A DNA stretch of 24,495 nt from QYOJ01 sp043810345. Lineage in GTDB: Bacteria > Bacteroidota > Bacteroidia > Bacteroidales > FEN-979. Below the pieces are notes generated by a model, which was not told the DNA's origin, searched no databases, and saw only the letters and a program-made list of their open reading frames with translations. The stretch covers positions 1 to 24,495 of the forward strand of contig JBDROF010000042.1 of NCBI GenBank assembly GCA_043810345.1, written 5' to 3'. Position numbers and translations under genes: made by a program. Positions 15,841 to 22,592 of the stretch are shown here, one piece after another (the stretch's first letter is position 1; every line of letters begins with the position of its first letter).

Positions 15841-16637
15841 TTTTCAGGTTTCTGGACCAGTTCACCGTCCACCTTAATATCTCCCAGCGGATAGTTCGGA
15901 AACATGTTCTCCTCCATCCACTTGTTGGACTGTACAGGGGTCATCTTCCAGCCAGAGTTGCAGTTTGAGACGACCTCTACAAAGGAGATCCCTTTGTCCA
16001 GGTCCTGGCAGTCAAATGCCTTTCTCAACGCTTTTTTCGTCTTTCTGACCGCCGCAGGTGTATGCACTGCCTGCCGGGTCACATAGTATGTCCCCGGAAG
16101 CTGGGCAATCAACTCGGTGATCTTAAGAGGGTGGCCCATGATGTCGACATCCCTGCCGTAAGGCGAGGTGGAAGACCTCATTCCGGGCAATGTGGTTGGT
16201 GCCATTTGTCCACCAGTCATTCCGTAAATCCCGTTGTTGATGAATATGATGGTGAAATTCTCTCCACGGTTGCAGGCGTGGATGGTTTCAGCCGTTCCAA
16301 TGGCTGCCAGGTCGCCGTCGCCCTGGTACGTAAATACATACCGATCGGGCCAGAGACGAGTGATTGCAGTAGCCAGTGCCGGAGCACGTCCATGCGCAGC
16401 ACCGAGCATATCGATGTTCAGAAAATCATAAGCCAGGACCGAGCACCCAACAGGACTGATCCCGATAGTATTCGATGGAATTTCTTTCTCTTCCAGCACC
16501 TCCATCAACATGCGGTGGACCACGCCATGGCCACAACCAGGACAGTAGCTGAGTGCACAGTCAACCAGGAGATCGGTGCGTTTGTAAACCAGGTTTTCAG
16601 GTATTCTCAGTTCCGGATGTGCATATTTCTCTTCCAT
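15828..16637 (-). CDS. 2-oxoacid:ferredoxin oxidoreductase, beta (TPP) subunit
   Basis: A 269-residue TPP-binding beta subunit. C32 and C35 (CPGCGHG), C65 (PVGCSV) and C226 (SNCNSGW) form the expected [4Fe-4S] ligand set. The TPP/Mg motif is QGDGDLAAIG at 105-114 with FINNGIYG at 132-139. It pairs with the alpha subunit encoded just before it: one base separates that stop from this ATG. An AGGAGG Shine-Dalgarno sequence at 16643-16648 lies 5 bases before the ATG, within the last codons of the alpha gene, which is uncommon in Bacteroidota. With the fused E1 nearby, the cell has ferredoxin- and NAD-linked routes for similar 2-oxoacids. Confidence 0.9.
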   Translation of the reverse strand: MEEKYAHPELRIPENLVYKRTDLLVDCALSYCPGCGHGVVHRMLMEVLEEKEIPSNTIGISPVGCSVLAYDFLNIDMLGAAHGRAPALATAITRLWPDRYVFTYQGDGDLAAIGTAETIHACNRGENFTIIFINNGIYGMTGGQMAPTTLPGMRSSTSPYGRDVDIMGHPLKITELIAQLPGTYYVTRQAVHTPAAVRKTKKALRKAFDCQDLDKGISFVEVVSNCNSGWKMTPVQSNKWMEENMFPNYPLGDIKVDGELVQKPEKITG

Positions 16638-16638
16638 G

Positions 16639-17721
16639 TTAACCTCCTATTATTTTTTCTTCCAAAGCCCTGACTACCTCATCCGGCGTTGGAATGATTC
16701 CGCCAAAACGTCCGTAATGTTCAATAGGGATAGTGCATCCAGCGGAGAGTTGTACATCTTCGATCATCTGGCCTGCATTCATCTCCACCACCAGCATTCC
16801 TTTTACTTGTTCTCCCAGTTTCCGGATCTCTTTTTTCGGGAACGGAAACAGCGTAATGGGACGGAACAGACCTACTTTGATCCCTTTGTCCCGTGCCAGG
16901 TGCATCGCTTTTTGACAGATGCGGGCAGAGAGGCCGAAGGCAACCAGTAGGTATTCGGCATCCTCACAATCGAGCATCTCAAACTTCACCTCTTTCTTTT
17001 CAATCTCCCTGTATTTCTCCTGTAGGCGCAGGTTCAGTCTCTCCTGTCCGGCCGGATCGAGATCCAGGGAGGTAATGATGTTGTGTTCGCGGTTCATCGG
17101 GCGGCCTGTGGAAGCCCATGGACACTGTGCGATCACCTCTTCGTCGCTACGACGGGGAATTGGATCATCCAGGTAAACCTTCTCCATCATCTGTCCGATC
17201 GCTCCGTCGGAAAGGATCATGACTGGCGTACGGTACCGGAAGGCAGCATCAAAACCCAACTTCACGAAGTCGGCCATCTCCTGAACTGAGGCAGGTGCAT
17301 AAACAATGATATGGTAATCGCCATGGCCGCCACCCTTTACTGACTGAAAGTAGTCGGCTTGGGAAGGTTGAATGGTTCCCAAACCGGGCCCCCCCCTTAC
17401 TATGTTGACCAACAGAGCAGGCAATTGGGTTCCGGCCATGTAACTGATACCTTCCTGCATCAGGCTGATACCCGGACTGGAAGAGGAGGTCATCACCATT
17501 TTTCCGGTCCCCGCACCTCCGTATAACATGTTGATGGCAGCTACCTCACTCTCCGCCTGCAAAACAACCATGCCAGTGGTTTCGTATGGTTTCTCTGCCA
17601 TAAGGTACTCCAATACTTCCGACTGGGGAGTGATCGGATAGCCGAAATACCCATCGCAACCGGCACGGATAGCAGCTTCCGCAATCGCTTCATTCCCCTT
17701 CATTAATCTTAGTTCGCCCAT
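16639..17721 (-). CDS. vorB: 2-oxoisovalerate:ferredoxin oxidoreductase, alpha subunit VorB
   Basis: A 360-residue alpha subunit with the YPITPQSE substrate/TPP motif at 28-35, the conserved Glu in QAESE near 57, TSSSSPGISLM at 79-89 and VRGGPGLGTIQPSQAD at 108-123. The QPSQ-D form instead of TGLPTK-Q-D separates it from KorA. It resembles the subunit often annotated 3-methyl-2-oxobutanoate dehydrogenase VorB. I chose ATG at 17721. The frame is open 33 codons further, but those overlap the ferredoxin gene and are not family-like. It lies 17 bases after the ferredoxin stop and overlaps none of its partners. The physiological substrates are inferred to be branched-chain 2-oxoacids. Confidence 0.88.
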   Translation of the reverse strand: MGELRLMKGNEAIAEAAIRAGCDGYFGYPITPQSEVLEYLMAEKPYETTGMVVLQAESEVAAINMLYGGAGTGKMVMTSSSSPGISLMQEGISYMAGTQLPALLVNIVRGGPGLGTIQPSQADYFQSVKGGGHGDYHIIVYAPASVQEMADFVKLGFDAAFRYRTPVMILSDGAIGQMMEKVYLDDPIPRRSDEEVIAQCPWASTGRPMNREHNIITSLDLDPAGQERLNLRLQEKYREIEKKEVKFEMLDCEDAEYLLVAFGLSARICQKAMHLARDKGIKVGLFRPITLFPFPKKEIRKLGEQVKGMLVVEMNAGQMIEDVQLSAGCTIPIEHYGRFGGIIPTPDEVVRALEEKIIGG

Positions 17722-17738
17722 TAGTGATTTTTTTTGTT

Positions 17739-17969
17739 TTATTCTGCGGTGACTTTTGCACGGTAGACAGTAATGACGCCATCCGGACAAACCAGCGCGC
17801 AATTGGAGCAACCGGTGCAATCATCATTCACCTTGATGGCATAATGGTACCCTTTGCTATTCACTTCCTCCGACATAGCGATACACAAAAACGGACAGGA
17901 TGCGATACATACTTCACACCCTTTGCATCGTTCGATGTTCACCACAATGTCTCCTTTGATCTTGGCCAT
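17739..17969 (-). CDS. 2[4Fe-4S] ferredoxin (delta) subunit of the VOR-type oxidoreductase
   Basis: A 76-residue ferredoxin-type subunit with two complete cluster motifs: C15-x2-C18-x2-C21-x3-C25-P and C51-x2-C54-x2-C57-x3-C61-P. The start MAKIKGDIVVNIERCKGC matches OFOR delta subunits, so I use ATG at 17969. The frame is open 11 codons more upstream, without support. It is the first gene of the delta-alpha-beta-gamma operon and would carry electrons from the beta-subunit cluster to free ferredoxin. A TACTTTCG sequence upstream is one mismatch from the -7 consensus and may be the operon promoter. Confidence 0.9.
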   Translation of the reverse strand: MAKIKGDIVVNIERCKGCEVCIASCPFLCIAMSEEVNSKGYHYAIKVNDDCTGCSNCALVCPDGVITVYRAKVTAE

Positions 17970-18085
17970 AGTTAATGAGATTTGTTGTTGAAAAGGATGC
18001 ACGAAAGTAACGAAATTAATCCAAAGGATTTATCCTGAGACGCTGGTTTTTTGGGGGAAAGAGGTTAATTTAGAACTGGTTTAAT

Positions 18086-18859
18086 CTAAGGCGTATACGC
18101 CAGGGCACGGAAATATTCTTCCGTGAATTGAGGGTCTATCTTATTGTAAAAATCGATCACCATTGTGGCCTTCTGACGGATCTTGTCAAATGTGTCGACG
18201 ATGAACCAGAACTGCTCCCCTCCAGAGAAAAGATTCTGGGCAAATACGTTGATATCCTCTTCAAAGGCCGATTGGGAATATTTGTTCAGAAATCCAAGTG
18301 CCAGGAGGTTATAATCGTAATCCAGAGAGGCCTCTCCTTTTCTAATAGCCTCCACTCCCCCCGTGCCATAGGAGAAGTAGGGAGGGTTGACGGAAACCCA
18401 GCCTCGTTTGTCAAATTGCTTATGAAATTTCCTCAGCAAGACACTGGAGAATTCATGATGGAATACGCCCTCGACATACTCGGTTGTCCGCTCGGGGTTA
18501 GAGTTGTCGTATGTAAGGTATACCACATCTTTGGTGTTGGTACCTCCATAGGGGACACCAAAGAAGGTGAGTGACTTCAGGACATATACTTTTCGAAGAT
18601 AAACAAACAATACATCTTCAGGGTACTTTGCAATGGCTTTGTTCAGAATATCCATGGCATCTGTCTGGTACTTGCGAGGCAGCGAGACCGCATCTGCACT
18701 GATCCGCTTACAATACCAGCTTGCGGGAAACATCCGAGGTTCACTGTCAAACAGGATATCAATCCCTTCCAGGATTGTAGGATGCGCGGGAATATCAATA
18801 GGGGCGGCTGAGGTCAGGAGAAGCAGAGGCAGGAACAGAAGCATGGATAATCTATTCAT
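18086..18859 (-). CDS. exported metallopeptidase-like protein with incomplete HExxH motif
   Basis: A 257-residue protein beginning with a signal peptide (about 1-19, cleavage near TSA-AP) from ATG at 18859. An earlier ATG at 18901 would overlap the aminotransferase gene and put polar residues before the signal, so it is less likely. Near 131-142 it reads GVFHHEFSSVLL, in the setting expected for a gluzincin HExxH, but the second His is Ser. A later SAFEEDINVFAQNLF segment (about 197-211) sits where putative Bacteroidota zinc metallopeptidases carry an acidic ligand. It may be an inactive or divergent relative, or use the HH pair differently. I do not recognise a named family with confidence. 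It follows the aminotransferase gene by 19 bases. Confidence 0.7.
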   Translation of the reverse strand: MNRLSMLLFLPLLLLTSAAPIDIPAHPTILEGIDILFDSEPRMFPASWYCKRISADAVSLPRKYQTDAMDILNKAIAKYPEDVLFVYLRKVYVLKSLTFFGVPYGGTNTKDVVYLTYDNSNPERTTEYVEGVFHHEFSSVLLRKFHKQFDKRGWVSVNPPYFSYGTGGVEAIRKGEASLDYDYNLLALGFLNKYSQSAFEEDINVFAQNLFSGGEQFWFIVDTFDKIRQKATMVIDFYNKIDPQFTEEYFRALAYTP

Positions 18860-18878
18860 TTCCGGTTTCCGTTTATTG

Positions 18879-20198
18879 TTATCCTGTTGGGTGTTGTCCA
18901 TAAAACCGTTTTAGCCGCTCTTCCAGAGCCGGGAACTGATCACGGAGAACAAGCGATACGCAGGCACGCAAACCTTCGTGACGTGTGCTTCCGGTAATGG
19001 AAAGAGCAATGGCACTGATGCCGTAATACAACAACTCTTTAATGAGCTCTTCCCCGGTAAATCCTGGATAGCTGATGGTAAAATAGAAGCCATCTGCAAT
19101 GGGGTCATCTTCATCCATGTCGTAAACAATGCGGAATCCATTATCCGTGAAGAGTTTCTTCATGATCTTGGCTTTATAGCCATACTCCTTAAGCACCTCT
19201 ACGAAATTGTAAGTTCCATCGTTGGAAGCTTTCAACATGGCAGCCAGGCCATACTGGGCCGAGTGGCTGACTCCGGCGCTCAACGCATATATCGTACCAT
19301 AGATCACAGCCCGCCCCAAGATATCTGTGGAGAAATATCTCAACAGATCTTCCGACTGTAAGTCAAAGAGTTGGTCGGAGATCAGCATCAATCCAACCCG
19401 TTGCCCGGCGTAACTGAATGCCTTGGAGCTACTGATCAACAGGATGTAATTGTCAGTATATTTTGCCACTGTAGGCTGATACGGTGGGATACCCGGTTGG
19501 GAATAATCCTTTCGGAAGTCCATGGCAATATAAGCCAGATCCTCTATGATCACTACCCCGTATCTGGTGGCCAGCTCTCCAATGATCCGTAGCTCCCTGT
19601 CAGTGAAACAGATCCAGGAAGGGTTATTGGGGTTGGAATATAACACCGAATGGATGTTCCCTTTGGCGAAGAAGGACTCCAGTTTATCCCTCAGCTTCTC
19701 CCCACGGTAGTCGTAAATGTCAAACGAATCAACCTTCTGACCGAGGATAATGTGCTGTTGCCGGTGGACCGGGAAACCCGGGTCGATGAACAAGGTAGTA
19801 TCTTTGTCTTTGTGTAGCCGCGCCAAGGTAAGAAAGGCGGCAATTCCCCCCTGCATCGAACCAACTGTAGGGACACAATGGTCTGAGTCAATATTGACAT
19901 CCAGGAAAAGCTTGGCAAACCGGGCTGCCTCTCTTTTCAGTTCCGGGATTCCTTCAATCTCCGGATAGATAGAGGCCACACCAGACTCCAATGCGGCAAT
20001 TTCCGCTTTGACACCCATTTCAGCCGCTTTCAGGCCCGGTACTCCCATCTCCATGCGAACATACTTCTGGCCGGTCTCCTTCTCAATTCCGTTGATCAGA
20101 CGCTTGATCTCACGGATGGATGCCTTGCCGATGGAACGGATTTTACTCTCTTTAATGTGCCTGCTGACAACCTCATAAGGGATGGGAGTATCTTTCAT
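18879..20198 (-). CDS. PLP-dependent aminotransferase, class I/II
   Basis: A 439-residue fold-type I aminotransferase. The PLP lysine is K259 in SSSKAFSYAGQR, with R267 following. The cofactor ring contacts are N191/N192 in NPNNPSW and D220 in IIEDLAY. The substrate carboxylate Arg is probably in RACVS near 415. The N-terminal 45 residues are longer than in AspC-type enzymes. It could make or use the 2-oxoacids handled by the oxidoreductases downstream, for example from branched-chain or aromatic amino acids; the actual substrate is not evident. It starts at ATG 20198, 214 bases after zupT. Confidence 0.88.
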   Translation of the reverse strand: MKDTPIPYEVVSRHIKESKIRSIGKASIREIKRLINGIEKETGQKYVRMEMGVPGLKAAEMGVKAEIAALESGVASIYPEIEGIPELKREAARFAKLFLDVNIDSDHCVPTVGSMQGGIAAFLTLARLHKDKDTTLFIDPGFPVHRQQHIILGQKVDSFDIYDYRGEKLRDKLESFFAKGNIHSVLYSNPNNPSWICFTDRELRIIGELATRYGVVIIEDLAYIAMDFRKDYSQPGIPPYQPTVAKYTDNYILLISSSKAFSYAGQRVGLMLISDQLFDLQSEDLLRYFSTDILGRAVIYGTIYALSAGVSHSAQYGLAAMLKASNDGTYNFVEVLKEYGYKAKIMKKLFTDNGFRIVYDMDEDDPIADGFYFTISYPGFTGEELIKELLYYGISAIALSITGSTRHEGLRACVSLVLRDQFPALEERLKRFYGQHPTG

Positions 20199-20412
20199 TA
20201 ATCCTGATAATTAGATAGATTGGTAAATGGTTCTGTCAGGAAAAATTCCCAAATAATCCCGAAATATCCAATGTTTTTCGGCACTGTAGAGGGGGGAAGC
20301 GGATATTTTACTAACAATCGCTTTGTTGAAAACGTGGACAAGCGGACTAGCGGACTGTAATTGAGCAAGAAATGAGGAGAACAATGACGTGATCACAATC
20401 AGGGTGCCACCG
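20199..20412. other. 214-base spacer between zupT and the aminotransferase gene
   Basis: No gene was found. On the gene strand there is a short tandem AGTCCGCT (two copies plus a partial TTGTCC) near 20340-20361, of the same style as the other intergenic repeats. The last 60 bases are AT-rich and could hold the aminotransferase promoter, but no exact TAnnTTTG box was seen. Confidence 0.5.
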
Positions 20413-21225
20413 TCAGGCAAACAGAAGCAGGCTGAACGCCATGACCACCATCCCGGCGATCAATCCATAAACGGCTATATGGTGTTCTCCATATTTTTCT
20501 GCTGTGGGGAGAAGTTCGTCCAGGGAGATGAAAACCATGATCCCGGCTACTGCGGCAAAGAGGATCCCGAAGACCATCTCGTTGAAAAAGGGGAGGAGGA
20601 TAAAGAATCCGACCAGCGCTCCTACTGGTTCGGCAAGGCCTGAGAGGAATGAGTAAAGAAAAGCTTTGCGCTTGTTCCCTGTAGCATAATAGATGGGTAC
20701 CGATACGGCGATCCCTTCAGGGATGTTGTGGATGGCAATGGCTACGGCAATGGATATTCCCAGGGCGGGATCAGTAAGGGCAGCAGTGAAGGTGGCCAAC
20801 CCTTCCGGGAAGTTATGTATGGCGATCGCCAGGGCGGAAAAGAGCCCCATTCGCAACAATGAACGGTTCATCCCGTTCTTTGGTTGCGACTTCAGATCTT
20901 CCAGGCTTTTGGGTTCATGCGGGTTTTCAAAAGAGGGCACCAGTTTGTCGATCAAAGCAATAAAAGCAATCCCGCCAAAGAAAGCCAACGTGGTGACCCA
21001 GCATCCTTCTGATGAACCCAGTGTGGCAGTAAGGGAATCCCTCGCTTTTGCAAAGATCTCAACCAAAGAGACATAGATCATTACCCCGGCTGAAAATCCA
21101 AGTGCGCCTGCCAAAAACTTGGTGTTGGTCCGTTTGGCAAAAAAGGCCACAGCACTACCTATCCCGGTCGACAAACCGGCAAAGAGTGTTAAGCTGAAGG
21201 CAAAATAGACAGGTTGGAGATCCAT
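20413..21225 (-). CDS. zupT: ZIP family zinc/iron transporter ZupT
   Basis: A 270-residue inner-membrane metal importer with about eight transmembrane segments. The metal-binding helices carry H137-N-F-P-E-G and H166-N-I-P-E-G, the classic TM4/TM5 pair, and E199-P in the following helix. A His-containing loop (about 98-118) lies between TM3 and TM4. It would import zinc and possibly iron or manganese, useful to the iron-rich enzymes nearby. ATG at 21225 gives the normal family length. It is the first gene of the long minus-strand block. A GATCTTTG sequence upstream is only a partial -7 match. Confidence 0.93.
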   Translation of the reverse strand: MDLQPVYFAFSLTLFAGLSTGIGSAVAFFAKRTNTKFLAGALGFSAGVMIYVSLVEIFAKARDSLTATLGSSEGCWVTTLAFFGGIAFIALIDKLVPSFENPHEPKSLEDLKSQPKNGMNRSLLRMGLFSALAIAIHNFPEGLATFTAALTDPALGISIAVAIAIHNIPEGIAVSVPIYYATGNKRKAFLYSFLSGLAEPVGALVGFFILLPFFNEMVFGILFAAVAGIMVFISLDELLPTAEKYGEHHIAVYGLIAGMVVMAFSLLLFA

Positions 21226-21281
21226 CTTTGTTCATTTCATTCATACAAAGATCCATCATCCATGCGATACATTTTTGAATA

Positions 21282-21536
21282 TTATTTTGAGTTAGCAAGA
21301 AAAACCATGGTTTTCTTTTTGTCAGGATTAAATCCGGCGTATGCACAAAATCCTTGTGTTCCGCCAAAATGACCAAAAAATCCGTTACTCATTTTTCCCC
21401 AACCCAAACAAATATGGGCATTGCCCAAAGAAGATTCCGGGCCAAGCAATTGTATTTCCTGAGTTCTTTGCATTGCAGAATACAAAGGAGTTTTTATTAA
21501 TCCGGCCTGTGCTGTTACGAATATCTGCAAATCTTG
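21282..21536 (-). pseudogene. C-terminal remnant of a class C beta-lactamase-like serine hydrolase
   Basis: The frame encodes about 85 residues that match the end of the AmpC-like/PBP4-type serine hydrolase family: DLQIFVTAQAGL, then LGWGKMS, then GHFGGTQGFCAYAGFNP and VFLAN. HFGGT corresponds to the HxGG motif of the active site. The catalytic SxxK and YxN regions are missing. In-frame TGA at 21539-21537 cuts it off, and the attC-like element begins 25 bases further upstream. It can be opened by a TTG at 21530 but is not expected to fold alone. Confidence 0.75.
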
Positions 21537-21560
21537 TCAAATCACAAAACCCCCTTTATG

Positions 21561-21696
21561 CCATAACGGCCGGCCGGAAGCCGCCGGGTGGGGATTACTT
21601 GGCTAAGTATTTGTTTTCGTTTTTTCATTATTAATTTTCTATTTCGTTTACTTTGAATCACTTGGCCTGCCTGGTCCGGCTACCGGCTTGTTAGGC
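21561..21696 (+). repeat. attC-like imperfect inverted repeat
   Basis: The ends can pair as TAAC (21564-21567) with GTTA (21690-21693), GCCGG (21669-type position 21569-21573) with CCGGC (21683-21687), and CCGGA with TCCGG (21675-21679). Unpaired bases lie mainly on the right arm (T, CTA). The right end reads GTTAGGC, the R' core consensus GTTRRRY. At 136 bases it is within the size range of integron attC sites. The left core CCATAAC departs from the consensus, and no integrase is visible, so it is called attC-like only. Confidence 0.5.
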
Positions 21697-21706
21697 TGCG
21701 TGTTTA
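21690..21706. repeat. left 17-bp inverted repeat bounding the yefM-yoeB cassette
   Basis: GTTAGGCTGCGTGTTTA is matched, inverted, by TAAACATGCAGCCTAAC at 22298-22314 with one mismatch. It runs directly into the yoeB stop codon at 21707. Confidence 0.8.
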
Positions 21707-21964
21707 TTAGTCGTAATGATACCGACAACTGTATATGAAGAGGTCATCACCTATTACTTGGTAAACAAGTCTATGTTCTCTATCAATTCGACGGGACCAT
21801 AATCCAGCCAAATCATATTTAAGTGGTTCTGGTTTCCCTATCCCTTCGCATGGAGTTCTTTGAATATCTTTTATTAACGAGTTGATCTTCTTAAGGATCT
21901 TTTTATCTTCCGACTGCCAGGAAATATAATCTTCCCATGAATTCTGTGAAAAAACGACTCTCAT
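21707..21964 (-). CDS. yoeB: YoeB family toxin (ribosome-dependent mRNA endonuclease)
   Basis: An 85-residue RelE-superfamily toxin that cuts mRNA in the ribosomal A site. E46, R65 and H83 lie at the same positions as the catalytic residues of E. coli YoeB, in KPEPL, REHRLVY and CRYHYD, so it should be active. Its ATG overlaps the antitoxin stop (TAATG), the usual coupling. It lies on the minus strand between two hairpin elements, directly against the left inverted repeat. Confidence 0.95.
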   Translation of the reverse strand: MRVVFSQNSWEDYISWQSEDKKILKKINSLIKDIQRTPCEGIGKPEPLKYDLAGLWSRRIDREHRLVYQVIGDDLFIYSCRYHYD

Positions 21965-22218
21965 TATTCTTCAATTAATTCTTTTTGAAATGATTTCCCC
22001 GATTTCATTTGACGGATAGATTCATATAATCTGTCAGAGTTGGCTTTTGAACTAAGCAGATGAACCGTCTCTAGAATTGAATTAAATTCATCTAATGAGA
22101 TTAGCACTGCACCATGGCCAGTGCCTCTTTTGATGATCAGAGTTTCATTATTATTTTCAACGTCATCAAGATACTGTTTAAGTCTTGTTCTAAACTCTGT
22201 AAAATTTGCTGCTTTCAT
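21964..22218 (-). CDS. yefM: YefM/Phd family antitoxin
   Basis: An 84-residue antitoxin: an N-terminal DNA-binding and dimer domain (NFTEFRTRLKQYLDDV, then LIIKRGTGHGAVLISLDEFNSI) and a flexible C-terminal tail (about 55-84) that would wrap the toxin. It precedes yoeB and shares the TAATG junction with it. A palindromic operator over the promoter box at 22241-22264 fits autorepression by the YefM-YoeB complex. Confidence 0.95.
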   Translation of the reverse strand: MKAANFTEFRTRLKQYLDDVENNNETLIIKRGTGHGAVLISLDEFNSILETVHLLSSKANSDRLYESIRQMKSGKSFQKELIEE

Positions 22219-22240
22219 TTTTTATTTTTTAAGTTATTAT

Positions 22241-22264
22241 TAAAGTACAAATATAAGTACTTTA
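22241..22264. promoter_or_regulatory. palindromic operator of yefM-yoeB
   Basis: TAAAGTAC and GTACTTTA form perfect 8-bp arms around an 8-base spacer. The GTAC cores resemble the TGTACA-centred sites bound by E. coli YefM. The dyad covers the -7 box, so binding would block transcription. Confidence 0.6.
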
Positions 22265-22280
22265 TTGGTAACTTTTACAA
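22248..22280 (-). promoter_or_regulatory. yefM-yoeB promoter
   Basis: TATATTTG (22255-22248) fits TAnnTTTG on the minus strand, with CTTG about 22 bases upstream as a -33 element. The box lies inside the operator and about 30 bases before the yefM ATG. Confidence 0.6.
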
Positions 22281-22297
22281 GTTCTTCAAAATTTTTA

Positions 22298-22338
22298 TAA
22301 ACATGCAGCCTAACGGCCGCGCATATGCGCTTGTTAAC
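22298..22338. repeat. right inverted repeat and second attC-like hairpin
   Basis: TAAACATGCAGCCTAAC at 22298-22314 mirrors the left repeat. It runs into GCCTAAC-GGCC-GCGC-ATAT-GCGC-TT-GTTAAC (22308-22338), a hairpin in which TAAC pairs with GTTA and GCGC with GCGC. The outer words TAACGGCCG and GCTTGTTA are shared with the 21561-21696 element in the same orientation. GCCTAAC fits RYYYAAC, but the element is shorter than known attC sites. Confidence 0.55.
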
Positions 22339-22557
22339 AACCCTCAAAAAGACCCGGCAGGGAAACTCAGAACGGTTACTATCCTGGCTAACATAGAGCT
22401 GAATCTCCTGATAAGTCACGATAATCTTTATCCAGTAACAGTTACTGGAAAGACTATTCCATATCTGCTAGGTTTTTCTTGACCTCATGTTGGTGACAGA
22501 TAATCGTTAGCTACCTAAAATATTTCGCTTGCAGATAACAAAGTTTTTTGAAATCAA
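22339..22557. other. spacer with a perfect 19-base palindrome
   Basis: No gene was found in these 219 bases. TCCAGTAAC (22431-22439), A, GTTACTGGA (22441-22449) is a perfect inverted repeat, with CTTT and AAAG near its ends. It could be a terminator-like or recombination-related hairpin; it lacks a T-tract. Confidence 0.55.
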
Positions 22558-22588
22558 TTGCAAAATGTTCCATTATTAGTTAACTTTG
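22558..22588 (+). promoter_or_regulatory. promoter of the HigBA-type module
   Basis: TTG at 22558-22560 and TAACTTTG at 22581-22588 are separated by exactly 20 bases, the best promoter match in the window. Transcription would start about 4-8 bases later, almost on the ATA codon where the toxin frame would be expected to begin. Confidence 0.7.
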
Positions 22589-22592
22589 CAAA

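Noticed and set aside
16062..16673. 203-codon open frame antisense to the VOR beta gene
   Set aside because: Shadow of a gene with complete TPP and cluster motifs.
20211..20420. 69-codon frame on - between zupT and the aminotransferase gene
   Set aside because: No motif and no start signal; contains intergenic-style repeat words.
22114..22482. 122-codon frame on + across the antitoxin 5' end and right hairpin
   Set aside because: Overlaps yefM antisense and the inverted repeat; composition is AT-driven, with no domain.
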